From Carboxylicivirga sp. M1479 (GTDB lineage Bacteria > Bacteroidota > Bacteroidia > Bacteroidales > Marinilabiliaceae), in contig NZ_VKDE01000002.1 in NCBI RefSeq assembly GCF_007097485.1, positions 207,488-271,487 on the forward strand: a stretch of DNA of 64,000 nt, given 5' to 3'. Of this stretch, positions 45,368 through 54,304 are shown one piece after another. Every line of letters begins with the position of its first letter. Position 1 is the stretch's first letter. A model generated the notes under the pieces. That model saw only the letters and a list, made by a program, of their open reading frames with translations. It was not told where the DNA came from and did not search any database. Made by a program: the position numbers and the translations under genes.

Positions 45368-45966
45368 AAAAAATTGTAATCATAAAATACAATGCTGGTA
45401 ATATTCGATCGGTAAAAAATGCCTTGTTACGTCTGGGCTATGATGCCGAAATTACGGCCGATCCGGATGTGATTCGTAAAGCTGATAAGGTAATTTTTCC
45501 TGGGGTTGGCGAGGCAAGTACCACCATGGCGTATTTGCGCAAGAGTGGTTTAGACAAGTTGATTACCAGTCTAAAACAGCCAGTAATTGGAATTTGTCTG
45601 GGAATGCAATTAATGTGCAGTTTTTCCGAAGAGGGTAATGTAGATTGTCTCAATATTTTTGAGGAGAAAGTACGTAAGTTTCAAATGCCCGAGCCCAACG
45701 CAGAGAACATAAAAATTCCACACATGGGGTGGAATACTATTACTAATGTTCAATCTCCTTTGTTTGATGCATCGCTCGAAGGTGAGTACGTTTATTTTGT
45801 GCACAGCTTTTATGTGGCTATGGGCGATCATACAGCCGCTACCACCAATTATATTCATCCTTACAGCTCAGCTTTGCAAAAGGATAATTTTTACGCTACC
45901 CAATTTCATCCCGAGAAGAGTGGATCGGTTGGAGAACGTATACTAACTAACTTTTTAAAACTATAA
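45301..45966 (+). CDS. hisH: Imidazole glycerol phosphate synthase, glutaminase subunit, with foreign N-terminus
   Basis: A 221-residue class I amidotransferase that feeds ammonia to HisF. C99 in GICLGMQLM and H203/E205 in QFHPEKSG form the triad. The family core starts at K24 (KIVIIKYNAGN); the first 23 residues (rich in Ser/Gln/Asp, including SSGSQSSDSGQRTSDSQ) are encoded by the repeat end of the inserted element. No ATG exists at the native position, so the ATG at 45301 supplied by the insert is the most likely start. Catalytic residues are intact and the gene is probably functional. Confidence 0.93.
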   Translation: MNEISNSSGSQSSDSGQRTSDSQKIVIIKYNAGNIRSVKNALLRLGYDAEITADPDVIRKADKVIFPGVGEASTTMAYLRKSGLDKLITSLKQPVIGICLGMQLMCSFSEEGNVDCLNIFEEKVRKFQMPEPNAENIKIPHMGWNTITNVQSPLFDASLEGEYVYFVHSFYVAMGDHTAATTNYIHPYSSALQKDNFYATQFHPEKSGSVGERILTNFLKL

Positions 45967-45972
45967 TTTGTG

Positions 45973-46698
45973 ATGAGGAAGATTGATCTCATTCCCGCCA
46001 TCGATATAATTGATGGTAAGTGTGTACGCTTAAGTCAGGGCGATTACGATAGCAAAAAAATATATAATGAAAACCCACTGGAGGTCGCTAAGGAATTTGA
46101 GGCTCATGGTATCACGCGATTACATTTAGTTGACTTGGATGGTGCAAAAGCCGGACGTATCATCAATTACAGGGTGCTGGAGCAAATAGCCGGAAAATCA
46201 AGCTTGACAATCGATTTTGGTGGAGGATTAAAAACGACCGATGATTTACGTATTGCTTTTGAGTCAGGAGCGCAAATGGTAACTGGCGGTTCCATAGCGG
46301 TGAAGAACCCAGCCGAGTTTGAAGGGTGGATTCAACAATATGGCTCAGAGAAAATTATATTGGGTGCCGATGCCAAGGATAACAAAATTGCTGTTACAGG
46401 TTGGCTCGAAGAAACGGATCAGCAGTTGATACCTTTTATCAAGGATTATGTGCAAAAAGGCATTCAGAAAGTAATTTGCACCGATATTAGTAAAGATGGC
46501 ATGCTGCAGGGAGCTGCGGTGGAGCTGTATAAAAACATATTATCCGAATTGCCTGGCTTGTATTTAGTTGCCAGTGGTGGGGTTAGTAATTTGGCCGATA
46601 TTGAATCGCTTGCTGAAGCAGGTATACCAGCGGTAATTTTTGGTAAGGCCATTTACGAAGGAAGAATTCAACTAAAGGAACTGGAAAGATTTATTTAA
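45973..46698 (+). CDS. hisA: Phosphoribosylformimino-AICAR-P isomerase
   Basis: A 241-residue half-barrel-duplicated TIM barrel. Asp in [19 protein letters not shown] and the matching C-terminal motif [13 protein letters not shown] are the catalytic/phosphate segments; FGGGLKT and VASGGVSN bind phosphate. I start at ATG 45973; GTG 45970 would add one residue. Six bp after hisH. Confidence 0.95.
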   Translation: MRKIDLIPAIDIIDGKCVRLSQGDYDSKKIYNENPLEVAKEFEAHGITRLHLVDLDGAKAGRIINYRVLEQIAGKSSLTIDFGGGLKTTDDLRIAFESGAQMVTGGSIAVKNPAEFEGWIQQYGSEKIILGADAKDNKIAVTGWLEETDQQLIPFIKDYVQKGIQKVICTDISKDGMLQGAAVELYKNILSELPGLYLVASGGVSNLADIESLAEAGIPAVIFGKAIYEGRIQLKELERFI

Positions 46699-46700
46699 AT

Positions 46701-47459
46701 ATGCTAGCAAAACGAATTATACCATGCCTCGATATTAAAAACGGACAAACGGTTAAAGGTGTTAAGTTTGTTGAAATAAAGGAGGTGGGCGACCCAGTAG
46801 AGCTGGGTGCTTTATATGCCGAACAAGGAGCTGATGAATTAGTTTTTTTAGATATAACAGCAAGTCACGAAGGACGCAAAACCTTTGTGGATTTAGTGAA
46901 GCGCATTGCTCGAAATATTAATATTCCGTTTACCGTTGGTGGGGGTATTAGTGAGCTTAAAGATGCTGAAGTATTACTAAATGCAGGTGCCGATAAAATA
47001 TCGGTTAACTCATCGGCTGTCAAAAATCCACAACTCATTAACGATCTATCGCTTAATTTCGGTAGTCAGTTTGTGGTGGTGGCCATCGATGCCAAGCACC
47101 AGCAGGGGCATGATTGGGTAGTAACTGTTAATGGAGGACGTATCCCTACCGATAAGAAGCTCTTTTCGTGGGCCAAGGAGGCTGAAGAAAGAGGAGCTGG
47201 AGAAATATTATTCACGAGCATGGATCACGACGGTGTGAAGCAGGGCTTTGCCAACGAAGCATTGGCTAAGTTAAGTGATGAATTGAGTATCCCTATTATT
47301 GCATCAGGCGGAGCAGGTTCAATGGAGCATTTTAAAGATGTATTTACACATGGTAAAGCCGATGCTGGTTTAGCTGCCAGTATCTTCCATTTTAAAGAAA
47401 TACCCATTCCAGTATTAAAGGAGTATTTGAATAAAGAAGGTATTCCAATAAGATTATAA
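46701..47459 (+). CDS. hisF: Imidazole glycerol phosphate synthase, cyclase subunit
   Basis: A 252-residue TIM barrel: [19 protein letters not shown] with the catalytic Asp11, FTVGGGIS, and [14 protein letters not shown] with the second catalytic Asp. It works with HisH to make imidazole glycerol phosphate and AICAR. Two bp after hisA. Confidence 0.97.
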   Translation: MLAKRIIPCLDIKNGQTVKGVKFVEIKEVGDPVELGALYAEQGADELVFLDITASHEGRKTFVDLVKRIARNINIPFTVGGGISELKDAEVLLNAGADKISVNSSAVKNPQLINDLSLNFGSQFVVVAIDAKHQQGHDWVVTVNGGRIPTDKKLFSWAKEAEERGAGEILFTSMDHDGVKQGFANEALAKLSDELSIPIIASGGAGSMEHFKDVFTHGKADAGLAASIFHFKEIPIPVLKEYLNKEGIPIRL

Positions 47460-47499
47460 AGAAATAGTTGTTTACGACGAGTTATAAAAAGCTAAAAAC

Positions 47500-48093
47500 A
47501 TGGATTTCCAAAAATTAGGCAACGGTCTTATGCCGGCCATAATACAAGATGCAGTAACTAATAAAGTTTTAATGTTAGGTTTTATGAATGAAGAAGCCTA
47601 CGAAAAGACAAAAGCAGAACGTAAAGTCACTTTCTTTTCTCGTACCAAAAATCGTTTATGGACAAAAGGTGAAGAGTCGGGAAATTTTCTTAATGTGGTA
47701 TCCATGGCGATTGATTGCGATGATGATACTTTATTAATCAAGGTCAATCCTGTTGGGCCAACATGTCATAAGGGAACTGATACTTGTTGGGGCGAAGAGA
47801 ACACTAGCGATGATGTCCTGTTTTTAAAAACACTTCAAGATTTTATCGATAAGCGTAAAGAGGAAATGCCAGAGGGCTCGTATACTACAAAACTCTTTAC
47901 AAAAGGTGTTCGCACCATTACACAAAAAGTTGGTGAAGAAGCCATTGAAACAGTTATAGGAGCCATGGCAAACGATGATGAGAACTTTCTTTACGAGGGG
48001 GCTGATTTATTGTATCACTTAATTGTGTTGTTAACGCACAAAGGATACCGTATTGAAGATTTGGCACGAGAGTTAAAAAGTCGTCATAAATAA
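47500..48093 (+). CDS. hisIE: Bifunctional phosphoribosyl-AMP cyclohydrolase / phosphoribosyl-ATP pyrophosphatase
   Basis: A 197-residue fusion. The HisI part (about 1-105) has FFSRTKNRLWTKGEESGN and the metal-binding CDDDTLLIKVNP / GPTCHKGTDTCW; the HisE part (about 110-197) has KVGEEAIETVIGA and DLLYHLIVLL. It catalyses steps 2 and 3 of histidine synthesis. Normal length. Confidence 0.96.
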   Translation: MDFQKLGNGLMPAIIQDAVTNKVLMLGFMNEEAYEKTKAERKVTFFSRTKNRLWTKGEESGNFLNVVSMAIDCDDDTLLIKVNPVGPTCHKGTDTCWGEENTSDDVLFLKTLQDFIDKRKEEMPEGSYTTKLFTKGVRTITQKVGEEAIETVIGAMANDDENFLYEGADLLYHLIVLLTHKGYRIEDLARELKSRHK

Positions 48094-48098
48094 GGTAG

Positions 48099-48638
48099 GT
48101 GAATCCACAAGATATCATTAATAAATATTACTCGGTAGGTAGCCCATTGTGGGTTACCTTAACTGGGCACAGTAAAGCGGTTCGCGATAAAGCATTGGAA
48201 ATTGTGCAAAAGCATCCTGAGCTTCAAGCCGACTCAGGGTTTGTTTCGGAAGCGAGCATGCTGCATGATATTGGTATCTACCTTACTCATGCTCCCGGCA
48301 TTCATTGTCAAGGTAAGCATCCCTACATTTGTCACGGTTATTTGGGCCGCCAGCTGCTAGAAAAAGAGGCTTATTATAAGCATGCTTTGGTTTGCGAGCG
48401 GCATACTGGCACCGGACTTACTGTTAACGATATTCAAACACAAAGCTTACCCATTCCTCACAGGTCAATGGTACCTGTATCTATCGAGGAGCAAATTATC
48501 TGCTTTGCCGATAAATTTTACAGTAAAAGTAAAGAGTTGAGCAAAGCTAAGAGTGTGGATAAGATCATAAAATCCATGCGTAAACATGGCGATCATCAGG
48601 TAACACAATTCAAAAAATGGTGCGATTTATTTCTATAA
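48099..48638 (+). CDS. HD-domain phosphohydrolase
   Basis: A 179-residue cytoplasmic protein with an HD superfamily metal site: H in TGHSKAVRDKALEI, HD in ASMLHDIGIYL, further His in YICHGYLGRQLL and ERHTGTG, and D in QIICFADKFYSKSKEL. It starts at a GTG (48099) preceded by AAGGTAG, 5 bp after the hisIE stop, so it is probably co-expressed. Substrate unknown; relatives act on nucleotides or phosphorylated metabolites. Confidence 0.85.
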   Translation: MNPQDIINKYYSVGSPLWVTLTGHSKAVRDKALEIVQKHPELQADSGFVSEASMLHDIGIYLTHAPGIHCQGKHPYICHGYLGRQLLEKEAYYKHALVCERHTGTGLTVNDIQTQSLPIPHRSMVPVSIEEQIICFADKFYSKSKELSKAKSVDKIIKSMRKHGDHQVTQFKKWCDLFL

Positions 48639-48660
48639 ATAGTTTATCTGCAAAAACACC

Positions 48661-48993
48661 TTACGCAACAAATCGCATGTTTTCCTGAATCCATACCCCA
48701 ATAAAAGGTACTTTTAAGAAACGGCCTTGTATGGCTCCTACCAATCCTATTAGCCAAAGGATAAAAACACAGATTCCTATAATATTACCAATAAATCCTA
48801 GTGAGATAAAGGTTAAAATAATCTTAGTGATCGAGGCTAGGAACGAAAGAATCATTATTCCAAATGATTGGCGCAGGTGGAATAATCCCAGTTCGCTTTT
48901 AGGATTTTCATTTTGACGTAATATAAGGGCGATAACCCATCCAATAATGGTGATGTAGCTTATGCTTGAAATTAATCTGCTTTGGTCCTGCAT
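48661..48993 (-). CDS. DUF4870-like small membrane protein
   Basis: A 110-residue protein with about three hydrophobic segments and the FHLRQSFGI motif after the first one, as in DUF4870/Tic20-like proteins. Inner membrane, function unknown. Convergent with the HD gene. Confidence 0.75.
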   Translation of the reverse strand: MQDQSRLISSISYITIIGWVIALILRQNENPKSELGLFHLRQSFGIMILSFLASITKIILTFISLGFIGNIIGICVFILWLIGLVGAIQGRFLKVPFIGVWIQENMRFVA

Positions 48994-49089
48994 GGTCTTG
49001 GTATTTTATTAAAAAAGTAAAGTAAGTAAAAGTTGTTTGATTTTTCCAAGGCATACTTGTGTTTGTGAAATTAATAAGTCAACTTTGTT

Positions 49090-49174
49090 TCACTATGATG
49101 ACAATGAGCTATATATACACTTATCCGACCAGTAGCGTCTGCTATATCTTCTAAGAAGGTCGACTCATTGTAAC
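49090..49174 (+). promoter_or_regulatory. Possible structured leader before the MATE gene
   Basis: Nested complementary segments: ACAATGAG near 49101 with CTCATTGT near 49164, and inside them CGACC near 49126 with GGTCG near 49158, plus a TAGC/GCTA inner pair. This could be a three-level hairpin in the leader RNA. It does not match a riboswitch class that I recognise. Confidence 0.35.
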
Positions 49175-49223
49175 TATTCATTTCATTTTTTATTTATCAG
49201 TTTAATTTAAGGAGGATTGTACC

Positions 49224-49352
49224 ATGATGACACTTGCTGTTTATTCAATTGACGTGTGCGCTTGCACCAAGCTAACAAATGTGATAAACATATTTGTTCA
49301 AAGCCATTATAAGCTAAAAATACGTTTACGACAGAAACATAAAATAAAATGA
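49224..49352 (+). CDS. Short ORF with consensus Shine-Dalgarno, overlapping the MATE gene
   Basis: A 42-codon frame (starting MMTLAVYSIDVCACTKLTN, ending in a very basic tail KLKIRLRQKHKIK). It is preceded by AAGGAGG at 49209-49215, eight bp before the ATG, a perfect Shine-Dalgarno site that is rare in this phylum. Its TGA stop overlaps the MATE start (ATGA, 49349-49352), the classic arrangement for translational coupling. Whether the peptide matters or only its translation does is unknown. Confidence 0.5.
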   Translation: MMTLAVYSIDVCACTKLTNVINIFVQSHYKLKIRLRQKHKIK

Positions 49353-50785
49353 CTAAGCAAGATATAAAACAAGTAAAAAGAAGAGTGAGTAAACAACAAC
49401 TGCAAACAATTTGGAATGATTTTGTAGCAGCCTTAAAAGGTAAAAAGCACGATTATACTAATATTCGCTTAGGTAGAGCAGTGTTTTTATTGGCCATTCC
49501 TATGGTTTTAGAAATGGTGATGGAATCGGTATTTGCTGTTGTTGATATATTTTTTGTGGGACGCTTGGGTGCCAACGCTGTGGCAACTGTTGGTATTACC
49601 GAGAGCGTACTAACCATTGTATATGCAATTGCTTTTGGTTTAAGCATGGCCACAACCGCTTTAGTCTCACGTCGAATTGGCGAAAAAGACGAAGTGACAG
49701 CTTCAAAAGAAGGCATGCAAGCCATCATAACTGGCACTGTATTGGCTCTAATAATTGCAATACCTGGTATTTTGTTCGCTAAAGATTTGCTTCGATTAAT
49801 GGGAGCATCTGATATTATTGTAGAGGAATTATCAGCCTATACGTCCATCATGTTTGGTGGTAACCTGGTAATAATGTTGTTATTTATTAATAACGCCATT
49901 TTCCGTGGAGCTGGCGATGCAGCCATAGCCATGCGTGTACTATGGATAGCCAATGGTTTAAATATTGTTCTCGATCCATTGTTGATTTTTGGTATAGGAC
50001 CGTTTCCTGAACTAGGTATAGCAGGAGCCGCCATAGCAACCAACATTGGTCGGGGTATAGCTGTAGCTTACCAGTTGTATGTATTATGGAATGGCAAAAG
50101 TCGGATAAAGATGAAGAATTTGCCTCTAAAGATAGATTGGCAACGTATTCGGCATTTAGTAAAAATATCCTTGGGTGGTATTGCTCAATCTTTAATTGCT
50201 ACATCTAGCTGGATATTTTTGGTGCGAATCATATCACAGTTCGGCAGTGAAGTACTGGCTGGGTATACAATCGGTATTCGTATCATCTTGTTTTCTCTAC
50301 TGCCGTCGTGGGGTCTCAGTAATGCTGCAGCTACACTTGTAGGACAAAATTTGGGCGCTCGTAAACCCAAAGAGGCTGAAAAAGCGGTATGGCTAGTTGC
50401 ACGTAGTAACCTATTGTTTTTAGGAGGATTAAGTGTTGTGTTTATTGTTTTCCCAGCTTGGTTTGTTCAGTTTTTCAGCAACGATTTAGCGGTTATAGAT
50501 GCAGGTACGAGCTGTTTGCGAATTGTAGCTTATGGTTTTGGCTTTTATGGTATTGGCATGGTTATGACCCAAGCTTTTAATGGTGCTGGCGATACACGAA
50601 CGCCAACGCGTATAAATATTATCGCTTTTTGGTTGATTGAAATTCCATTAGCTTACCTCTTGGCCATGCAGTTAGGTTGGCAAGAACAAGGCGCTTTTTA
50701 TGCTATTATTTTTGCAGAGGCCTGCATGACCCTTTTAGCCCTTTACCTTTTTAAAAAGGGGCGTTGGAAAAAAGAGATTGTATAG
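49349..50785 (+). CDS. MATE-family multidrug/cation exporter
   Basis: A 478-residue inner-membrane protein with 12 predicted segments after a ~45-residue basic cytoplasmic N-terminus. The duplicated MATE pattern is clear: LAIPMVLEMVMESVFAVVDI and FFVGRLGANAVA in the first half, ISLGGIAQSLIATSSWIFLV and LPSWGLSNAAATLVGQNLGA in the second. It would export cationic drugs or metabolites in exchange for Na+ or H+; substrate unknown. Translation is probably coupled to the short ORF upstream. Confidence 0.92.
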   Translation: MTKQDIKQVKRRVSKQQLQTIWNDFVAALKGKKHDYTNIRLGRAVFLLAIPMVLEMVMESVFAVVDIFFVGRLGANAVATVGITESVLTIVYAIAFGLSMATTALVSRRIGEKDEVTASKEGMQAIITGTVLALIIAIPGILFAKDLLRLMGASDIIVEELSAYTSIMFGGNLVIMLLFINNAIFRGAGDAAIAMRVLWIANGLNIVLDPLLIFGIGPFPELGIAGAAIATNIGRGIAVAYQLYVLWNGKSRIKMKNLPLKIDWQRIRHLVKISLGGIAQSLIATSSWIFLVRIISQFGSEVLAGYTIGIRIILFSLLPSWGLSNAAATLVGQNLGARKPKEAEKAVWLVARSNLLFLGGLSVVFIVFPAWFVQFFSNDLAVIDAGTSCLRIVAYGFGFYGIGMVMTQAFNGAGDTRTPTRINIIAFWLIEIPLAYLLAMQLGWQEQGAFYAIIFAEACMTLLALYLFKKGRWKKEIV

Positions 50786-50793
50786 TCAAATTG

Positions 50794-50832
50794 CAGAGCA
50801 TTTGATAGATACTATCAAATGTTCTGTTTTTA
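50794..50832 (+). terminator. Terminator of the MATE gene
   Basis: A 15-bp stem 50794-50808 / 50812-50826 with one G-U pair and a 3-nt loop, followed by TTTTTAT. Confidence 0.85.
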
Positions 50833-50984
50833 TCCAATTGTGTTTTATAGATTTGGACTGATAACAAAGTATTCAATTCAAATCATACCTCATGAATTCA
50901 TCATTAAATTTACTTATTCTTCTTCAAGCTAAAGGAGATAAGTTCATTGACGTGGTGTTGCCATGGTAATAAATTTATATTCAT

Positions 50985-53039
50985 ATGAATAAGTACACAA
51001 TTGTGTTTTTGTTGGTTGTTCTCATTTTCTCAAGTTGTGAAAACAAAAAACAAGTAAGCACCAATCAAGAGTACGCTAATATTTCGGCGTCTGTAGTTGA
51101 AACAACAATTTCAACTCTTAAACAATTGCATCCAAGCGCTGATGCCGCATTAATTCAGCGAGGAGTTACTCATGCCGCATCACTTTGGCGAAATGTCGAT
51201 GGTAGTGAGTCGGACTTTCAAAAATTCTGTGAGCAACAGTATGTAGCTGATGCCTCTCACAAAGAAGTGATGTTTGACAAGGTTAGCAGAAACTTAGAAA
51301 TTTTGTATGGTCACTTTAATAAAATAGGTTTAGATCTTCAACGTCCATTGCATGAGCCAATGGGTGATATTATGGATATTGATAAAGCCTTTGGTGGTTT
51401 TAGTGCTGGCGCCCACCTTATAGAAGATTTATACCGAAATAAGATTGCTTTTGGTATTGCCTTAAACTTCCCATATTATTCATTAACTGAGAAGGAGAGT
51501 AATGCTTCGGCATGGACCAGAAAAGAATGGGCTTATGCCCGGATGGGCGATGTATTTACCGCACGTATCCCAGCTGAAATTCTTCAAAATGCTTCGGAAG
51601 TAAGTTCTGCATCCGAAATGTATATCGCCAATTACAATATACACATGGGGCAGTTGATTGATGAAAAGGGTAATCGTCCTTTCCCCGAAGATATGGTGCT
51701 ATTGTCGCATTGGAACTTACGCGATGAAATTAAATCGCAGTACAGCAAAGGTGCCGAAGGTGTTCAGTTGCAGGGGATGGTTTATAACGTGATGAAACGC
51801 ATCATCGATCAGAGTATTCCTCATGATGTGATTAATAGTGGCGATTATCAATGGAATCCTGCCAGCAATGAAACATTTAAAGATGGGGCTAAGGTAGATT
51901 TGCAAAGTGAACCATTTTCGCGTTACCAACAAATACTTAATAATTTTCATGCAATGCGTAAAATGGATGCGTATACCCCACTCAATACTGCGGTTAAGAG
52001 AGCTTTTGAGGGAGGAATGGAAATTACCCAAGCTGATGCAGAAAAGTTGTTTGTTGAGTTCATGTCTTCAGAAGAGCTTAAGCAAGTTGGTCAGTTGATA
52101 AAAGCGCGTTTAGGAAGAGATCTTCAACCATGGGATATTTGGTACGATGGCTTTAAGGCTCGCAGTTCAATTGATGAGGAGGCCTTAAATAAAATTACAC
52201 GTTCGCGCTATCCTAACGCTAAGGCTCTGGACGATGATTTAGCCAACTTGTTATTGAAGTTAGGTTTTACAAAAGAAAAAGCTTTGTTCTTGGCTGATCG
52301 TATCGATGTTGACCCTGCACGTGGCTCAGGTCATGCCTGGGGCGCTTCAATGAAAGGTGAAACAGCCCATTTACGAACACGTATTCCAGAAAGCGGGATG
52401 GATTATAAAGGATACAATATTGCTATTCATGAGTTTGGGCATAATGTTGAACAGACTATTTCACTTTACGATGTTGATTATTACATGTTAAACGGTGTGC
52501 CAAATACAGCTTTTACAGAAGCTTTGGCATTCATTTTCCAAAAGAGAGATTTGGAATTGTTAGACATGAAAAACAATAATCCATCAAAAGAGGCTTTACA
52601 AATTCTGGATAACTTTTGGTCTACCTATGAAATTATGGGTGTTTCGCTTTTGGATCAACGTATGTGGTTATGGTTGTATGATCATCCGAATGCTAATGCT
52701 GAAGAGTTAAAAGTTGCCGTTGAAAGTTTGGCTATTGATATTTGGAATGAGTTTTATGCTCCAGTTTTTGGAGTTCAAGATCAGCCTATTTTGGCCATTT
52801 ATTCACACATGATTAATAGTCCTATCTATTTATCAAATTATGCTTTTGGTCATTTAATACAATTTCAGGTTGAGCAATATTTAAAATCAGCTGATTTTGC
52901 ACCAGAGGTTGAGCGCTTGTTTAAAATTGGCTCCATAACGCCAAACGCATGGATGCAAGCAGGGCTTAATGAAGATATCTCAATTAGCTCACTAATTAAG
53001 GAAGCAGGTATAGCTGCTGAACGTATAGCAAAGAATTAG
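50985..53039 (+). CDS. Lipoprotein zinc metallopeptidase (gluzincin, M3-like)
   Basis: A 684-residue exported lipoprotein (lipobox LIFSSCENK, Cys about 19). The zinc motif HEFGH is at H482-E483-H486 and a candidate third ligand E512 (TEALAF) follows about 26 residues later, as in gluzincins. The C-terminal helices (NSPIYLSNYAFGHLIQFQVEQYL) resemble M3/oligopeptidase F proteins, but the N-terminal two-thirds are not a standard PepF. It probably digests peptides in the periplasm or at the surface. It stands alone between two terminators. Confidence 0.78.
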   Translation: MNKYTIVFLLVVLIFSSCENKKQVSTNQEYANISASVVETTISTLKQLHPSADAALIQRGVTHAASLWRNVDGSESDFQKFCEQQYVADASHKEVMFDKVSRNLEILYGHFNKIGLDLQRPLHEPMGDIMDIDKAFGGFSAGAHLIEDLYRNKIAFGIALNFPYYSLTEKESNASAWTRKEWAYARMGDVFTARIPAEILQNASEVSSASEMYIANYNIHMGQLIDEKGNRPFPEDMVLLSHWNLRDEIKSQYSKGAEGVQLQGMVYNVMKRIIDQSIPHDVINSGDYQWNPASNETFKDGAKVDLQSEPFSRYQQILNNFHAMRKMDAYTPLNTAVKRAFEGGMEITQADAEKLFVEFMSSEELKQVGQLIKARLGRDLQPWDIWYDGFKARSSIDEEALNKITRSRYPNAKALDDDLANLLLKLGFTKEKALFLADRIDVDPARGSGHAWGASMKGETAHLRTRIPESGMDYKGYNIAIHEFGHNVEQTISLYDVDYYMLNGVPNTAFTEALAFIFQKRDLELLDMKNNNPSKEALQILDNFWSTYEIMGVSLLDQRMWLWLYDHPNANAEELKVAVESLAIDIWNEFYAPVFGVQDQPILAIYSHMINSPIYLSNYAFGHLIQFQVEQYLKSADFAPEVERLFKIGSITPNAWMQAGLNEDISISSLIKEAGIAAERIAKN

Positions 53040-53060
53040 AAAACGGGTTTTGATCAATAA

Positions 53061-53092
53061 AAAAAGGTAAGCATTATGCTTACCTTTTTTTA
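53061..53092. terminator. Bidirectional terminator, peptidase / ECF sigma
   Basis: Stem AAAAAGGTAAGCA 53061-53073 / TGCTTACCTTTTT 53077-53089, 13 bp, T-rich on both strands, between convergent genes. Confidence 0.85.
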
Positions 53093-53110
53093 TATCCAAT
53101 TTAATATTTA

Positions 53111-53614
53111 TTAATCTATGGCTAATTCAATCATCTTTTGCAGCTTTTTACGGCCAAAGAATATGCGGCTTTTAACAGTTCCAATTGGCATCTCCAATTG
53201 CTCAGCTATCTCTTTGTACTTATAGCCTTCCATATGCATGGTTAAGGGCTGCTTAAATTCACCTTCTAGTTTACCCATTTGTGTTCTAATTTCACCAGTG
53301 TAATGGATTACATCCGGAGTGTCGTGGGTAAAATATTTATTCGATAAGTAATTAACTTCATCAACCAACATAGGAGCCTGACGCATTTTGTACTTGCGAC
53401 GGTAATTGTTGATAAACGAATTGCGCATGATGGTGTGCATCCATGCAGAGAAGTTCGTATTCATCACAAATTTTTCACGTGATGAAAGCGCTCTAAAGTT
53501 CGTTTCCTGAACAAGGTCATTTGCATCCTCCTCATTCGCTGTTAATGTAAGGGCATAGCTAAACATTTTCTGTTGAAGCCCCAATAATCGATGGTTAAAT
53601 TGTTCTGCGGTCAT
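53111..53614 (-). CDS. ECF-type RNA polymerase sigma factor
   Basis: A 167-residue sigma factor from the ATG at 53614: region 2 (MFSYALTLTANEEDANDLVQET, then AWMHTIMRNSFINNYRR) and region 4 (MHMEGYKYKEIAEQLEMPIG with TVKSRIFFGRKKL, the DNA-binding helix-turn-helix). The frame is open to a TTG at 53677, which would add 21 residues. No anti-sigma gene is adjacent, so its signal is unknown; this solo arrangement is frequent in Bacteroidota. Confidence 0.9.
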   Translation of the reverse strand: MTAEQFNHRLLGLQQKMFSYALTLTANEEDANDLVQETNFRALSSREKFVMNTNFSAWMHTIMRNSFINNYRRKYKMRQAPMLVDEVNYLSNKYFTHDTPDVIHYTGEIRTQMGKLEGEFKQPLTMHMEGYKYKEIAEQLEMPIGTVKSRIFFGRKKLQKMIELAID

Positions 53615-54077
53615 CTTTGGGTTATTTTGTTTAACAATTTCTGGTTTCTTCAACACAATTGCTTGGGTGTTTAACAATTGTTATTTTTAAAACCAGACTT
53701 AATTTACTTATAAAACTTCATTAATGCAACCATTTACAAGTAATAGCCGCTGTAATGGTAAAGCAGTAATTAAATACTGAAATACGTAGTAAAGATGAAC
53801 AAAATGCAATTAACTACCAAATTTGTTTAAGCTTTTTCGTGGGCAATTAATCATATTTGACGATATTTGTCTAAATGGTGAGGATGGTAACTTCTTGTAA
53901 GTCAGTTTTAAGTGATGTTTTTGAATAGAATTTAAATATTTTTCACATTTCTTGAAAAGAATTAATATCACCTGTGGGTTGTATTATAATGTTTATTAAA
54001 AGCGATATTTATCGTGTTTATCTAATAATAAAAGTCTCAAATTTGTTTTTTGATCCAATAAACGATTAAGATATGGT
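53615..54077. other. Divergent regulatory region, ECF sigma / cytochrome bd
   Basis: About 460 bp of AT-rich DNA. It holds a perfect 12-bp palindrome TAACAATTGTTA at 53672-53683, and GTTTAACAATT occurs again near 53628, both upstream of the ECF start. No complete -33/-7 pair was found for the cytochrome bd operon. Confidence 0.45.
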
Positions 54078-54290
54078 ATGGGTGTAATTAAAAAAATATA
54101 TCATTTTTATTTAGATGGGTTTATGACTTTGTCGCCATGGGCCCGAACCTTATGGGTAATTATTTTAGTAAAACTGTTTATCATGTTTGCTGTATTGCGC
54201 TTGTTCTTCTTTAGAGATACCTTAAAAAATAAATACACTAATGATGAAGAACGTGCCAATCATGTAATAGAAGAATTAATAAGTAGATAA
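54078..54290 (+). CDS. DUF4492 small membrane protein of the cytochrome bd operon
   Basis: A 70-residue protein with one transmembrane helix (ARTLWVIILVKLFIMFAVLR), short basic N-terminus and charged C-terminus. DUF4492 proteins are found directly before cydA in Bacteroidota. Fourteen bp precede cydA. It probably helps assemble or stabilise the oxidase; untested. Confidence 0.85.
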   Translation: MGVIKKIYHFYLDGFMTLSPWARTLWVIILVKLFIMFAVLRLFFFRDTLKNKYTNDEERANHVIEELISR

Positions 54291-54304
54291 TAATATATAG
54301 ACAG

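Noticed and set aside
49090..49174. Known guanidine (ykkC) or manganese (yybP) riboswitch before the MATE gene
   Set aside because: The conserved core motifs of those classes are not visible; only generic nested complementarity is.
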